A DNA stretch of 64,000 nucleotides from the NCBI RefSeq assembly GCF_011603255.1, contig NZ_JAANCM010000005.1, positions 186,001 through 250,000 on the forward strand, written 5' to 3'. This document shows, in pieces, positions 8,669 through 18,016 of the stretch. Origin of the DNA: Ferranicluibacter rubi. Its GTDB lineage: Bacteria; Pseudomonadota; Alphaproteobacteria; Rhizobiales; Rhizobiaceae. The notes below the pieces were generated by a model, which was given only the letters and a program-made list of their open reading frames with translations, did not search any database and had not been told where the DNA came from. The translations under genes and the position numbers were made by a program. Each line of letters starts with the position of its first letter. The first letter of the stretch is position 1.

Positions 8669-10543
8669 ATGACAGAATTCGCAGGGGTCGTTCCGGCGAT
8701 CGCCGAGGCGTTGACCAAACGCGGCTATTCCACCCTGACGCCGGTCCAGGCCGCCGTCATCGAAGCGGAAATGTCGGGTCGCGACGCGCTCGTCTCCGCC
8801 CAGACCGGCTCCGGCAAGACCGTCGCCTTCGGGCTGGCGCTCGCGTCGACGCTGCTGGATGGCGCAGATCGCTTTGGCTCGGCGAGCAAGCCGTTGGCCG
8901 TCGTCGTCGCCCCGACCCGTGAACTGGCACTTCAGGTCCAGCGCGAACTCGAATGGCTTTACGAGATGACCGGCGCCGTCATCGCCGCCTCGGTCGGCGG
9001 TATGGACATCCGCACGGAGCGCCGCGCGCTCGATCGCGGTGCGCATATCGTCGTGGGTACACCTGGCCGTCTCTGCGACCATGTTCGTCGCAGTGCGCTC
9101 GATCTCTCCGCCTGCCGGGCCATCGTTCTCGACGAAGCCGACGAGATGCTCGATCTCGGCTTCCGCGAAGACCTCGAATTTCTGCTGGAGACGGCACCGG
9201 CCGATCGCCGCACGCTGATGTTCTCGGCCACGGTGCCGAAGTCCATTGCCACACTTGCCAAGAACTATCAGCGCGATGCACTGCGGATCTCGACGCAGGC
9301 CGAGGCCAAGCAGCATCTCGACATCGACTACCGTGCGCTCGTCGTCGTTCCCTCGGACCGCGAAAACGCGATCATCAACGTACTGCGCTATTATGAGGCG
9401 AAGAACGCGCTGGTGTTCTGCTCGACCCGCGCGGCCGTCAACCACCTGACCGCGCGCTTCAACAATCGCGGCTTTTCGGTCGTGGCCCTTTCGGGCGAGC
9501 TCAGCCAGAGCGAGCGGACGCATGCGCTGCAGGCCATGCGCGACGGTCGCGCCCGCGTCTGCATCGCGACCGACGTGGCTGCCCGCGGGATCGACCTTCC
9601 CGGCCTCGAACTCGTCATCCATGCCGACTTGCCAACCAACCCGGACACGCTGCTGCACCGCAGCGGCCGTACCGGCCGGGCAGGGCGCAGGGGTGTCAGC
9701 GCCATCATCGTGACCTCCAATGCCCGCCGCAAGGCCGAGCGGCTGCTGCGCGACGCGCGCATCGAAGCCGTCTGGGCCAAGCCCCCGTCGGCTGATGAAG
9801 TCTCGCAGAAGGACGACGAGCGCATTCTCTCCGATGCCGCGCTCAACGATCCGATCCGCGAAGAAGAAACGGCTTTCGTCCAGCAGGTCCTGTCGGGCTT
9901 CAGCGCCGAACAGGTTGCGGCAGCCTTCGTGCGCCTCGCGCGTGCCGGCCGTTCCGCGCCGGAAGACATCATCGATACGCCGGCCTTTCAGCCATCCGGT
10001 GCGTCATCCGGTCAGGCATCCGGGGACCGCGGTCCTCGGCCGGAACGGTCCGAACCGCGTGCCCCGCGTGGCGATTTCGGCGATGCCGTCTGGTTCTCCA
10101 TCTCTGCCGGTCGCAAGCAGAATGTCGAGCCGCGCTGGCTGATCCCGATGCTCTGCCGCATCGGCCGCATCACCAAGCAGGAAATCGGCGCCATCAAGAT
10201 GATGCCGGAGAACACGTTCGTCGAGATCGCGCGCGAATTCTCCGACAGCTTCGTCGAGGCGCTGGGACCCAAGCGCATGCTCGAAAAGGGCATTACCGTG
10301 ACCCAGCTCGACAGCGCGCCGGATCTGTCCGCCGCACCGCGCAAGCCGTTCGTCCGCAAGGACAATGCTGGGCCTTCGGACAGCAAACCGCGTTGGAAGG
10401 AAGGCGGCGAAAGCGCTGACCGGCCGGACAGCAAGCCCTGGGCCAAGAAGGCGGCCAAGCCCGGCTTCTCGAAGTCCGGCCCAAAGCCGACGGACGACGG
10501 CAGCAAGCCCGCCAAGAAGCCTTTCAAGAAAAAGGCGTACTGA
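8669..10543 (+). CDS. DEAD-box RNA helicase with DbpA-type RNA-binding domain
   Basis: 624 residues from the ATG at 8669; the frame is open further upstream, but helicase homology begins here. Motifs in order: AQTGSGKT (I), PTRELALQ (Ia), TPGR (Ib), DEADEM (II), SAT (III), ARGID and HRSGRTGRAG (V and VI). A DbpA-like RNA-binding fold follows (about residues 470-545: WFSISAGRKQNVEPRWLIPM). The last 75 residues are low-complexity and lysine-rich (KPAKKPFKKK). The DbpA fold in known helicases recognises a 23S rRNA hairpin, suggesting a role in ribosome assembly or cold adaptation. The 170-bp leader is long. A terminator follows the stop. Confidence 0.93.
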   Translation: MTEFAGVVPAIAEALTKRGYSTLTPVQAAVIEAEMSGRDALVSAQTGSGKTVAFGLALASTLLDGADRFGSASKPLAVVVAPTRELALQVQRELEWLYEMTGAVIAASVGGMDIRTERRALDRGAHIVVGTPGRLCDHVRRSALDLSACRAIVLDEADEMLDLGFREDLEFLLETAPADRRTLMFSATVPKSIATLAKNYQRDALRISTQAEAKQHLDIDYRALVVVPSDRENAIINVLRYYEAKNALVFCSTRAAVNHLTARFNNRGFSVVALSGELSQSERTHALQAMRDGRARVCIATDVAARGIDLPGLELVIHADLPTNPDTLLHRSGRTGRAGRRGVSAIIVTSNARRKAERLLRDARIEAVWAKPPSADEVSQKDDERILSDAALNDPIREEETAFVQQVLSGFSAEQVAAAFVRLARAGRSAPEDIIDTPAFQPSGASSGQASGDRGPRPERSEPRAPRGDFGDAVWFSISAGRKQNVEPRWLIPMLCRIGRITKQEIGAIKMMPENTFVEIAREFSDSFVEALGPKRMLEKGITVTQLDSAPDLSAAPRKPFVRKDNAGPSDSKPRWKEGGESADRPDSKPWAKKAAKPGFSKSGPKPTDDGSKPAKKPFKKKAY

Positions 10544-10547
10544 TCAG

Positions 10548-10583
10548 AAAAGGGCTCCGGCGAACATCGCCGGAGCCCTTTTT
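10548..10583. terminator. Bidirectional intrinsic terminator
   Basis: Stem AAAAGGGCTCCGGCG / CGCCGGAGCCCTTTT with loop AACAT and T tracts on both sides. It separates the helicase gene from the convergent molybdoenzyme gene. Confidence 0.93.
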
Positions 10584-10605
10584 CTTTCGGTCGATTGAGG
10601 TTTCC

Positions 10606-11280
10606 TCAATCGTCGGAATAGCGCTGCTCGCGCCAGGGGTCGCCCAGCATGTGGTAGCCATTCTTCTCCCAGAAGCCGGCGCGATCGCCGGTCATGAACT
10701 CGATCTTCGTCAGCCATTTCGCGCTCTTCCAGAGATAGAGATGCGGCACGATGAGGCGGGCGGGTGCGCCGTGCTCGCGCGTCAGCGGCTGCCCCTCCCA
10801 GTCGGTGGCGAGAAGCGCATGTTCGCTCGCGAAATCGGCGAGTGGCAGGTTTGTCGTATAGCCGTCATAGCTCGTGAGCATGACATAGGCCGCCTCGGGC
10901 TTCGGTATGACCAAGTCCAGCAGATCATGCGTCGAGACGCCCTTCCAGTTGTTGTCGTATCGCGACCACGTCGTGACGCAATGAATGTCCGACAGGAATT
11001 TGCTCTGCGGCAGGGCTTTCAATTGCGCCCAGTCCAGCGTCACGGGGTTTTCGACAGCGCCTTTCAACGTCAAAGACCAGCTTGCTGTCTCGATCATCGG
11101 ATGCTGGCCGAGGTCGAGCACGGGCCAGTTCTTGACGAGATGCTGGCCCGGCGGCAGCCGGTCGGTCTCCGACCGCGAGACCTGTCCGGTCAGAAACTTG
11201 CCTTCCTCCGCCCAACGGCGCTTGGAGCGGGTCAGTTTGGTGTCGTCGGAAGGATCTTCCGGGGAATTGATATCCGACAT
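10606..11280 (-). CDS. Sulfite-oxidase-like molybdopterin oxidoreductase
   Basis: 224 residues from the ATG at 11280, which has AGGAG just upstream. The fold is that of the oxidoreductase molybdopterin-binding domain. The conserved cysteine in HCVTTWSRYDNNWKG would coordinate molybdenum, and WPVLDLG, YTTNLPLAD and GAPARLIVPHLY are typical of the cytosolic YuiH-like branch. There is no Tat or Sec signal and no dimerisation domain, so it is shorter than true sulfite oxidase and is not periplasmic MsrP. The substrate is unknown. It is transcribed alone. Confidence 0.87.
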   Translation of the reverse strand: MSDINSPEDPSDDTKLTRSKRRWAEEGKFLTGQVSRSETDRLPPGQHLVKNWPVLDLGQHPMIETASWSLTLKGAVENPVTLDWAQLKALPQSKFLSDIHCVTTWSRYDNNWKGVSTHDLLDLVIPKPEAAYVMLTSYDGYTTNLPLADFASEHALLATDWEGQPLTREHGAPARLIVPHLYLWKSAKWLTKIEFMTGDRAGFWEKNGYHMLGDPWREQRYSDD

Positions 11281-11356
11281 GTCGTGCTCCTGACCGCGCT
11301 CTTCGTGACTGTATGGTCGTCCGTCCCTTATGCTTTCGTCAAGAGACGATGCCCGA

Positions 11357-11614
11357 TCAAGCCGGCGCCTTGGTTGTCGCCAAAATGCCGGCCTCGCGTG
11401 CCGCGGCCATGAAGGATGCCTGCGCCTTGCGGGGGCTGAGGATGCCGTCGAGGGCATCCATGCAATGCTGGAGCGCGATGCGATAGGCTCTGCCGGCTTG
11501 TCCCGCGGGCCAGCCTCGCAGGAACTCAAGCGCATCCCAGGCAGACGCGATGGTAAATTCCTGGCTCTGCTGGAGAATGATCCGGACCGGTTTCGGAAAA
11601 TGCTTGTAACTCAT
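11357..11614 (-). CDS. DUF982 domain protein
   Basis: 85 residues from the internal ATG at 11614 (MSYKHFPKPVRI). The frame extends upstream to 11689 without a better start. The sequence has the DUF982 pattern seen in many copies in rhizobial genomes: a beta hairpin, then a helix with WDALEFLRGWPAG and an AYRIALQHCMDALDG helix. No function is assigned to the family. It lies between the molybdoenzyme gene and gntR on the same strand and is probably transcribed alone. Confidence 0.78.
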   Translation of the reverse strand: MSYKHFPKPVRIILQQSQEFTIASAWDALEFLRGWPAGQAGRAYRIALQHCMDALDGILSPRKAQASFMAAAREAGILATTKAPA

Positions 11615-11739
11615 ACGCGCCTCGCATGCTGTCTGTCGTGCGCGTGCAAAACTCGTTGCGGGGATTTTGGTTCCGCTTTCGATTAACAAAAAATCTTGAA
11701 GAAAATCAGATGGTTGTTGATCGATATTTCTTTCCCGTC

Positions 11740-12474
11740 TTAGGGGAGAAGAACGTCGCGAAGCTCGTTGGCGCGGCGGATGCGCAGGTCGAGATCGGCC
11801 TCGATATGGCGAATATGGTGCACCATCAGGCGGTTGGCGCGGTCGAGCTGGCCGGCTTCGATGGCGTCGACGATTTCGGTGTGCTCGCTGTGGCCACAGC
11901 TTGAGACCGTGGATTGTCCGTAGAGCGAGATGACGAGGGAGGAGCGCGCGATGAGCTCGTCCATGAAGCGCTGCATCACGGCGTTTCCGGTCATGGCGGC
12001 GATCATCAGGTGGAAGTCTCCGGATGCCTTGATCTCCGCCCGACGGGCGCTCTGTCCGCGCTCGCTCATCAACCGGCCTTCATCGACCAGTTGCTCGCGA
12101 AGCTGCCGGAAATGCGACGGCGTCATGTGGCGCGCGGCCTCCGTCAGAATACCGGGCTCGATGATGCGGCGGGTTGCGAAAATCTGGCGCGCTTCTTCCG
12201 GCGACGGGTTGGCGACGAAGGCGCCGCGATTGCGCTCGACGGTGACGAGACCTTCGTGCACGAGCGCCTGAAGGGCGCCGCGCACCAGCGTTCGGCTGAC
12301 ATTGAACAGGGCGCCGACATCCGTCTCCGTCAGCTTCGTCCCCGGCATCAGGCGTCGGTCGACGATCGCGTCGCGGATGGCGTCGCGAATGGCACGCTGG
12401 CTGCCGTCGATCCCGTTGCCATCGGCGTCAGGTCTGGCGATCAGGGTTTCCGGTTTCGTCTGGCGGCTGTTCAT
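11740..12474 (-). CDS. GntR/FadR-family transcriptional regulator
   Basis: 244 residues. The N-terminal winged helix contains LTETDVGALFNVSRTLVRGALQ and VERNRGAFV. The C-terminal FCD ligand-binding domain contains the metal-binding pattern with FHLMIAAM and HTEIVDAIEAGQLDRANRLMVHHI. It is divergent from the ABC transporter operon that starts at 12720, and a GntR-like half-palindromic site lies between them. It most likely controls that operon and its own transcription in response to the transported substrate or a catabolite. Confidence 0.9.
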   Translation of the reverse strand: MNSRQTKPETLIARPDADGNGIDGSQRAIRDAIRDAIVDRRLMPGTKLTETDVGALFNVSRTLVRGALQALVHEGLVTVERNRGAFVANPSPEEARQIFATRRIIEPGILTEAARHMTPSHFRQLREQLVDEGRLMSERGQSARRAEIKASGDFHLMIAAMTGNAVMQRFMDELIARSSLVISLYGQSTVSSCGHSEHTEIVDAIEAGQLDRANRLMVHHIRHIEADLDLRIRRANELRDVLLP

Positions 12475-12540
12475 GGTTGCCTAATCTAATGCAAATGACC
12501 GCGGGACAGAAGGCCCATTCGTATCCAGGACGGAGCTCGA

Positions 12541-12550
12541 TTGTATACGA
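12541..12550. promoter_or_regulatory. Candidate GntR operator
   Basis: TTGTATACGA, centred on the palindrome GTATAC, differs by one base from the TTGTATACAA form bound by several FCD-type GntR regulators. It lies in the 245-bp space between gntR and the transporter operon. Confidence 0.5.
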
Positions 12551-12719
12551 TCTGGCGGATTATTTTGCACAATAGATGAAAAAATAGGCGGATTCTGGAG
12601 GCTGAATGTGCGTGAGCCTAAAGGTTTCGGCAGTTTTCTTTTAGAAACAGTCCCCTAACGGCTGCCCGACGAACTGGCACGGTTGATGCATTCTCTGCAT
12701 TACGACAGGGGAACCCATC

Positions 12720-13808
12720 ATGACCAAAGCGGCAGAGATCGACATCGTATCCGTTTCCAAGATCTATGGAAGCACCACGGCCGTCCATTCCATCAGCCTC
12801 AAGATCCCATCTGGCAGCTATTGCTGCTTTCTTGGGCCGTCCGGCTGCGGCAAAACCTCGACGCTTCGGATGATCGCCGGGCATGAGACGATTTCCTCGG
12901 GCGATATCCGGCTGGGCAATACCGTCGTGACCGACCTGCCGCCGGCTAAACGTGGCACGGCGATGATGTTCCAGTCCTACGCCCTGTTCCCGCATCTCGA
13001 CCTCATCGACAACGTGGCCTTCAGCCTGAAGATGAAGGGCGTGGAAAAGGACGAGCGCCGTGCGAAGGCGCTGGAGATGCTCACGCTGATGCAGATGGAG
13101 CCCTATGCCAACCGGCGTCCGGCCCAGCTTTCCGGCGGTCAGCAGCAGCGCGTGGCGCTCGCCCGCGCGCTGATCACAGACCCCGAAGCGCTGCTGCTCG
13201 ACGAGCCGCTGTCGGCGCTCGATCCGTTCCTCAAGATCCGCATGCGCGCCGAGCTGAAGAAGCTCCAGAAGAACCTCGGCATCACCTTCGTACATGTGAC
13301 GCACAGCCAGGAAGAGGCAATGGCGCTCGCCGACATCATCGTCATCATGAGCGACGGGCGCATCGAGCAGGCGGCCAGTCCGCGCGAGGTGTTCGAGCGG
13401 CCGGCAACCGCTTTCGTCGCGCGCTTCATGGGCGATCACAACGTGCTGACCGGTCGTGTGGTTTCCAGCGCCGACGGCGTGCTGACGCTGCAGGTGCCGG
13501 AGGGGCAGACCTTCACCGTTGCGGGCGAGGGGCGGGAGGCGGGGTCGCCGATCGACATCGGCATCCGCACCGATCGCGTCCGGCTTTCGGAGCCGAGCGA
13601 GAAGACGCTCGGCTTCAACGGCGTCGTTTCCAACGTCGAGTATCGCGGCGCCTCGGTGAAGATCACCGTCATGGGGGCCGGTTCCGAGGATTTCACCGTC
13701 ATCGCCACCGATGCGGATTATTTCGAAAAACCTGTCGCCGTGGGCGATGCGGTTTCCCTGAGTTGGGGCCTGGAGGATGCTGTCCTCCTGGGTGCCATGG
13801 CTGCCTGA
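12720..13808 (+). CDS. ABC transporter ATP-binding protein, PotA-like
   Basis: 362 residues. Walker A is GPSGCGKTS, the signature is LSGGQQQRVALARAL, Walker B is LLLDEP and the switch histidine lies in VHVTHSQEEA. A C-terminal TOBE domain (about 250-355) places it in the spermidine/putrescine/iron importer class. It is the first gene of an operon with a binding protein, two permeases, a racemase-like enzyme and probably an amine oxidase. The encoded system imports a small organic solute, plausibly a nitrogenous compound given the downstream enzymes. Confidence 0.93.
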   Translation: MTKAAEIDIVSVSKIYGSTTAVHSISLKIPSGSYCCFLGPSGCGKTSTLRMIAGHETISSGDIRLGNTVVTDLPPAKRGTAMMFQSYALFPHLDLIDNVAFSLKMKGVEKDERRAKALEMLTLMQMEPYANRRPAQLSGGQQQRVALARALITDPEALLLDEPLSALDPFLKIRMRAELKKLQKNLGITFVHVTHSQEEAMALADIIVIMSDGRIEQAASPREVFERPATAFVARFMGDHNVLTGRVVSSADGVLTLQVPEGQTFTVAGEGREAGSPIDIGIRTDRVRLSEPSEKTLGFNGVVSNVEYRGASVKITVMGAGSEDFTVIATDADYFEKPVAVGDAVSLSWGLEDAVLLGAMAA

Positions 13809-13855
13809 CCTGCCAGAACAAAGACCTGTCTAACCAGAATAAAAGGGAACAGACT

Positions 13856-15151
13856 ATGACCGAGATCAAGAGCACGAAGAAGGCGACCGGCATTAGCCGT
13901 CGCGCATTGATGAAGACAGGGGCTGCGGCCGTCGGCGCCATTGCCGGCTCCGGCGCGATCACCGGTTTCCCGACCATCTGGGCGCAGAACCCCATCACGC
14001 TGCGCCAGTTCGGCACGGGCGTTTCCAACATCAATGCCATCGCCGAGAAGTGCAAGGCCGACCTCGGCATCACGCTCGAGATGACGGCGACCGACTCGGA
14101 TGCCGCAGCCCAGCGCGCCGTGACGCAGCCCGACAGCTACGACATCGCCGACATCGAATACTGGATCCTGAAGAAGGTGTTCCCGTCCGGCGTCATCCAG
14201 CCGATGGAAATTTCCAAGCTGAAATATTACGACCAGATCGTGCCCCTGTTCAAGACGGGCAAGCTGACGCCGGACAGCGTCATCGCGCAGGGCACCGCAC
14301 CGCACACGGTCGGTTTCGTGGAAAAAGCTGGCGACAAGACGTTCGCCAAGTCCGAAACCGGTCTCTTCACGATGGTTCCGACCATCTACAATGCCGACAC
14401 GCTCGGCATCCGCCCGGACCTCGTCGGCCGCGAGATCACGTCCTGGGCCGACATCATGGACCCGGCCTTCAAGGGCAAGACCTCGATCCTCAACATTCCC
14501 TCGATCGGTATCATGGATGCCGCGATGATCATGGAAGCGCTCGGCAACATCAAATATGCCGACAAGGGCAACATGACCAAGGCGGAAATCGACGCGACGA
14601 TCGACTTCCTGATCAAGGCGAAGCAGGACGGCCAGTTCCGCGCCTTCTGGAAGTCGTTCGACGAGTCGGTCAACCTGATGGCGTCGGGCGAAGTCGTCAT
14701 CCAGTCCATGTGGTCGCCGGCCGTCGCCGCCGTCCGCTCCAAGGGCATCGCCTGCAAGTACCAGCCGCTCAAGGAAGGCTACCGCTCGTGGGGCGGGGGT
14801 CTCGGTCTTGCCGCGCATCTTCAGGGCGCGCAGCTGGATGCGGCCTATGAATACATCAACTGGTACACGTCCGGCTGGGTCGGCGGCTATCTCAACCGGC
14901 AGGGCTACTACTCCGCCGCCATGGACACGGCGAAGAAGTTCATGACCGAGGACGAATGGGGCTACTGGATCGAAGGCAAGGCCGCTCAGGGCGACATCAT
15001 GTCCCCGGAAGGCAAAGTCATGGAAAAGGCCGGCGCCGTGCGCGATGGCGGCTCCTTCCAGGAACGCATGGGCAAGGTCGCCTGCTGGAACTCCGTGATG
15101 GACGAGGACCGCTACATGGTTCGTCGCTGGAACGAGTTCATCGCTGCTTGA
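13856..15151 (+). CDS. ABC transporter substrate-binding protein (Tat-exported), PotD-like
   Basis: 431 residues from the ATG at 13856. The N-terminus carries a twin-arginine signal (SRRALMK, then a hydrophobic stretch ending at FPTIWA-QN). The mature protein has the two-lobed periplasmic binding fold of the spermidine/putrescine class (IADIEYWILKKV, TMVPTIYNADTLG, VVIQSMWSPAVAAVRSKG, INWYTSGWVGGYLNRQGYYSA). Tat export is common for this branch in rhizobia. The ligand cannot be read from the sequence. It is followed by a palindromic element before the permease genes. Confidence 0.92.
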   Translation: MTEIKSTKKATGISRRALMKTGAAAVGAIAGSGAITGFPTIWAQNPITLRQFGTGVSNINAIAEKCKADLGITLEMTATDSDAAAQRAVTQPDSYDIADIEYWILKKVFPSGVIQPMEISKLKYYDQIVPLFKTGKLTPDSVIAQGTAPHTVGFVEKAGDKTFAKSETGLFTMVPTIYNADTLGIRPDLVGREITSWADIMDPAFKGKTSILNIPSIGIMDAAMIMEALGNIKYADKGNMTKAEIDATIDFLIKAKQDGQFRAFWKSFDESVNLMASGEVVIQSMWSPAVAAVRSKGIACKYQPLKEGYRSWGGGLGLAAHLQGAQLDAAYEYINWYTSGWVGGYLNRQGYYSAAMDTAKKFMTEDEWGYWIEGKAAQGDIMSPEGKVMEKAGAVRDGGSFQERMGKVACWNSVMDEDRYMVRRWNEFIAA

Positions 15152-15178
15152 TGCGGTGCGGTGGGCCGGAGAGAAGAA

Positions 15179-15357
15179 AGACCCTCTCTGGCCTACCGGC
15201 CATCTCCCCCACAAGGGGGGAGAAGACTCGCAGCAATGCCGCCACCCGGCGACGGGATTATTCAAAGCGTGTAGTGCCGTTCATTTCGAAACGAGCGGAC
15301 TGCTCCGGGTTTTCTCCTCCCTTGTGGGGGAGATGCCCGGCAGGGCAGAGAGGGTCT
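15179..15357. repeat. RIME-like intergenic palindromic element
   Basis: Two inverted arms of 45 bp (15179-15223 and 15313-15357) match at 41 positions and enclose about 89 bp. Each arm contains its own small hairpin, TGGCC-TACC-GGCCA on the left and TGCCC-TGCC-GGGCA in the other arm's complement, and the differences keep the pairing. The CATCTCCCCCACAAGGG core is the kind repeated between genes in Rhizobium and Sinorhizobium. Its position between binding protein and permeases could stabilise the upstream mRNA or lower permease expression. Confidence 0.8.
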
Positions 15358-15398
15358 TAGCTCCAAGCTGACCCACGTATAACGGAGACGACCGCACC

Positions 15399-16313
15399 AT
15401 GGTGAGCATCGCTGAAAGCAATTCCCCACCAGGCGCAAAGGTGCGCATTCCGAAAACATTTCGCCTGCCGCCGCGGGCCGTATCCTACCTGCAGTCGGCG
15501 CCACTGATCGCCATCCTCGGCTTCTTCTTCCTTTTGCCCATCCTGATGATCCTGATCGTCAGCTTCTGGGACTACGACTTTGCCGGCCTCTACCCGGATT
15601 TCCTCACCCTGAACTACGAGGAGACGCTGGGGTCCTGGGTCACGTGGAAGACCTATCTGAACACCCTGAAATACACGGTCGCCGTCTGGGCGCTGACGAC
15701 CTTTATCGGCTTCTGGGTCGCCTATTTCCTCGCCTTCCACATCCGCACGACGACCATGCAGATGGTGCTGTTTCTCGTCTGCACCGTGCCGTTCCTCACC
15801 TCCAACATCATCCGCATGATCTCGTGGATTCCGGTTCTCGGGCGCAACGGGCTGGTCAATTCGACGCTGATCGAGATGGGGATCATTCCGGCGCCCATCG
15901 AATGGTTGCTCTATTCCGATTTCGCCGTGGTGCTGGCCATGGTGCATCTCAACACGCTGTTCATGGTCACGCCGATTTTCAACACGCTGATGCGGATCGA
16001 CAAATCGCTGATCGAGGCGGCGCGGGATGCGGGCGCCACCGGCTGGCAGATCCTCTGGAACGTCATCATTCCGCTTGCCAAGCCCGGCATTGCCATCGGC
16101 TCGATCTTCGTTGTCACGCTGGTGATGGCGGATTTCTCGACGGTGCAGGTCATGTCCGGCGGGCAGAGCGCGTCGGTGGCGTTGATGATGCGCAACCAGA
16201 TGTCGCTGCTGCAATATCCTGCCGCCGCCGCCAATGCCGTCGTGCTGCTGATCGTCGTGCTCCTGATGGTGGCTGCGATCCTGCGCGTCGTCGATATCCG
16301 CAAGGAGCTTTGA
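15399..16313 (+). CDS. ABC transporter permease, PotB-like
   Basis: 304 residues with six predicted membrane helices. The inner-membrane EAA loop reads EAARDAGATGWQILWNVIIPLAKPGI and would contact the ATPase. It belongs to the spermidine/putrescine permease family, first of the two subunits. Its stop is one base away from the start of the second permease gene, so translation is probably coupled. It lies downstream of the palindromic element. Confidence 0.93.
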   Translation: MVSIAESNSPPGAKVRIPKTFRLPPRAVSYLQSAPLIAILGFFFLLPILMILIVSFWDYDFAGLYPDFLTLNYEETLGSWVTWKTYLNTLKYTVAVWALTTFIGFWVAYFLAFHIRTTTMQMVLFLVCTVPFLTSNIIRMISWIPVLGRNGLVNSTLIEMGIIPAPIEWLLYSDFAVVLAMVHLNTLFMVTPIFNTLMRIDKSLIEAARDAGATGWQILWNVIIPLAKPGIAIGSIFVVTLVMADFSTVQVMSGGQSASVALMMRNQMSLLQYPAAAANAVVLLIVVLLMVAAILRVVDIRKEL

Positions 16314-16314
16314 G

Positions 16315-17136
16315 ATGAGCCACGAGAAACGCACCTTCGAATTCTACGTGCTCGCCGCCTTCTTCGCGCTGTTCGTGCTCTTCCTCTACGGCCCGCTTTC
16401 GGCAGTCCTCATCCTGTCCTTCCAGGGACCGAACGGCGGATTGACCTTCCCGATGAACGGGGTATCGCTGCGCTGGTTCTACAATCTGTTCGAGCAGCAG
16501 GCGGTCGGCAATTTCGGCTCGTCGTTCCGGCGGTCCTTCTCGCTCGGCATTATGGTCATGGTCGTCAACGTGCTGGTGTCACTGCTGGCGGGCCTTGCTT
16601 TCCGGCGGAAGTTTCGCGGTTCCACCACGCTGTTCTACCTCACGGTTGCCAGCCTCGTCGTGCCCTCCATCATCATCTCGCTCGGCATCGGCGTCGTGTT
16701 CCAGCAGTTCGGGCTGAAGCCCGCCTGGTACTCCTCGGCCTTCGGCGCGCACCTCACCTGGACGTTGCCCTTCGGCGTGCTGATCATGTTCGCGGTGTTC
16801 AACCGGTTCTCGCCGGCCTATGAGGAAGCGGCGCGCGACCTTGGGGCGAGCTCCTGGCAGACGTTCCGGCATGTCGTGCTGCCGATGATCGCGCCGAGCC
16901 TCATCGGCGTCGGCCTCTTCGGCTTCACGCTGTCCTATGACGAGTTCGCCCGCACGCTGATGACATCGGGCACCTACAACACGCTGCCGCTCGAAATCTA
17001 CGGCATGACCACGAACGTCACCACGCCGGTGCTCTATGCGCTCGGCACCGTCACCACCGTCTTCTCCTTCACCGTCATTTTGCTGGCGCTTGGCATCATC
17101 CTTATGCTCGACCGCAAGCAGGCAAAGCTGGTCTGA
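16315..17136 (+). CDS. ABC transporter permease, PotC-like
   Basis: 273 residues with six predicted membrane helices. The EAA motif is EEAARDLGASSWQTFRHVVLPMIAPS. It is the partner of the preceding permease, forming the heterodimeric channel of the importer. The gene continues into the racemase-like gene after only eight bases, showing a common transcript. Confidence 0.93.
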   Translation: MSHEKRTFEFYVLAAFFALFVLFLYGPLSAVLILSFQGPNGGLTFPMNGVSLRWFYNLFEQQAVGNFGSSFRRSFSLGIMVMVVNVLVSLLAGLAFRRKFRGSTTLFYLTVASLVVPSIIISLGIGVVFQQFGLKPAWYSSAFGAHLTWTLPFGVLIMFAVFNRFSPAYEEAARDLGASSWQTFRHVVLPMIAPSLIGVGLFGFTLSYDEFARTLMTSGTYNTLPLEIYGMTTNVTTPVLYALGTVTTVFSFTVILLALGIILMLDRKQAKLV

Positions 17137-17144
17137 TCCCTCGC

Positions 17145-17885
17145 ATGCGCATCCTCGTCGTCAATCCGAACACCACCATTTCCATGACCGAAAAGGCGGC
17201 CGAGGCGGCCCGCCTCGTCGCTGCCACCGGCACGGAGATCATCGCCGCCACGGCCGCGATGGGGCCCGCCTCGATCGAGGGACATTATGACGGCGCGCTC
17301 GCTCTGCCGGGCCTGCTCGATGCGATCCGGGAGGGCGAGGCGGCCGGCGCGCAAGCCGCCGTCATCGCCTGTTTCGACGATACGGGGCTCGACGCCGCCC
17401 GGTCGCTCGCCTCCATTCCCGTGCTCGGGCTCTGCGAAAGCGCGCTGGTCACGGCCGGCTTCCTCGCGCAACGCTTCACCGTCGTCACCACGCTGGAGCG
17501 CTCCCGCGTGCTGCTCGAGAACCTGACGCGTCATTATGGCTTCGGGGGGCGTGCCAAGGTTCGCGCGGCCGATATTCCCGTGCTCGACCTGGAGAAGGAG
17601 GGCTCGGGTGCTCTCGACAAGCTCCGCCACCAGATCGAAAGGGCGCTTGCCGAAGACGGCGCCGAGGCCATCGTGCTCGGCTGTGCGGGAATGGCAGATC
17701 TCGCCTACGAGCTACAATCCATTTATCGTGTGCCGGTGGTCGACGGTGTTTCGGCTGCCGTCAAGCAGGCCGAGGCGCTGATCGCCCAGCGGCTGACGAC
17801 CAGCAAGCGCGGCTCTTACGCTGCACCCTTGGCGAAGCCCTATTCCGGGATGCTCAGTGGTTTTGCACCCGCGGCGTCTGTCTGA
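17145..17885 (+). CDS. Asp/Glu/hydantoin racemase family protein
   Basis: 246 residues. VVNPNTT at the N-terminus and the two active-site cysteines in VIACFDDTGLDAA (about residue 78) and VLGCAGM (about residue 183) mark the hydantoin/allantoin racemase branch of the Asp/Glu racemase family, which uses two cysteines and no cofactor. The first cysteine motif is FDDTG rather than the more usual FGDPG. Its place directly after the permeases suggests that it acts on the imported compound, for example a 5-substituted hydantoin or another chiral nitrogen compound. No hydantoinase or carbamoylase is present, so the substrate stays open. Confidence 0.85.
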   Translation: MRILVVNPNTTISMTEKAAEAARLVAATGTEIIAATAAMGPASIEGHYDGALALPGLLDAIREGEAAGAQAAVIACFDDTGLDAARSLASIPVLGLCESALVTAGFLAQRFTVVTTLERSRVLLENLTRHYGFGGRAKVRAADIPVLDLEKEGSGALDKLRHQIERALAEDGAEAIVLGCAGMADLAYELQSIYRVPVVDGVSAAVKQAEALIAQRLTTSKRGSYAAPLAKPYSGMLSGFAPAASV

Positions 17886-18016
17886 TCGTCCCGATCTTCA
17901 GGGCCGTAAAGCCCATCCGACAAACCCACGCGCCGCATATTCTTTCGCGCCGTTCTTTCTATATTGTCCGAACGAAGGACCGGACCTGTGGTCCTCAGGC
18001 GGAAAAGAGGCGCGGC

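Noticed and set aside
9992-10025. Short repeated CATCCGG units inside the helicase gene
   Set aside because: They encode a Ser/Gly-rich flexible linker (SGASSGQASG) and are explained by coding low complexity.
13718-15265. 515-codon minus-strand frame opposite the substrate-binding protein
   Set aside because: It is an antisense artefact; the plus strand has a Tat signal and a clear binding-protein fold.
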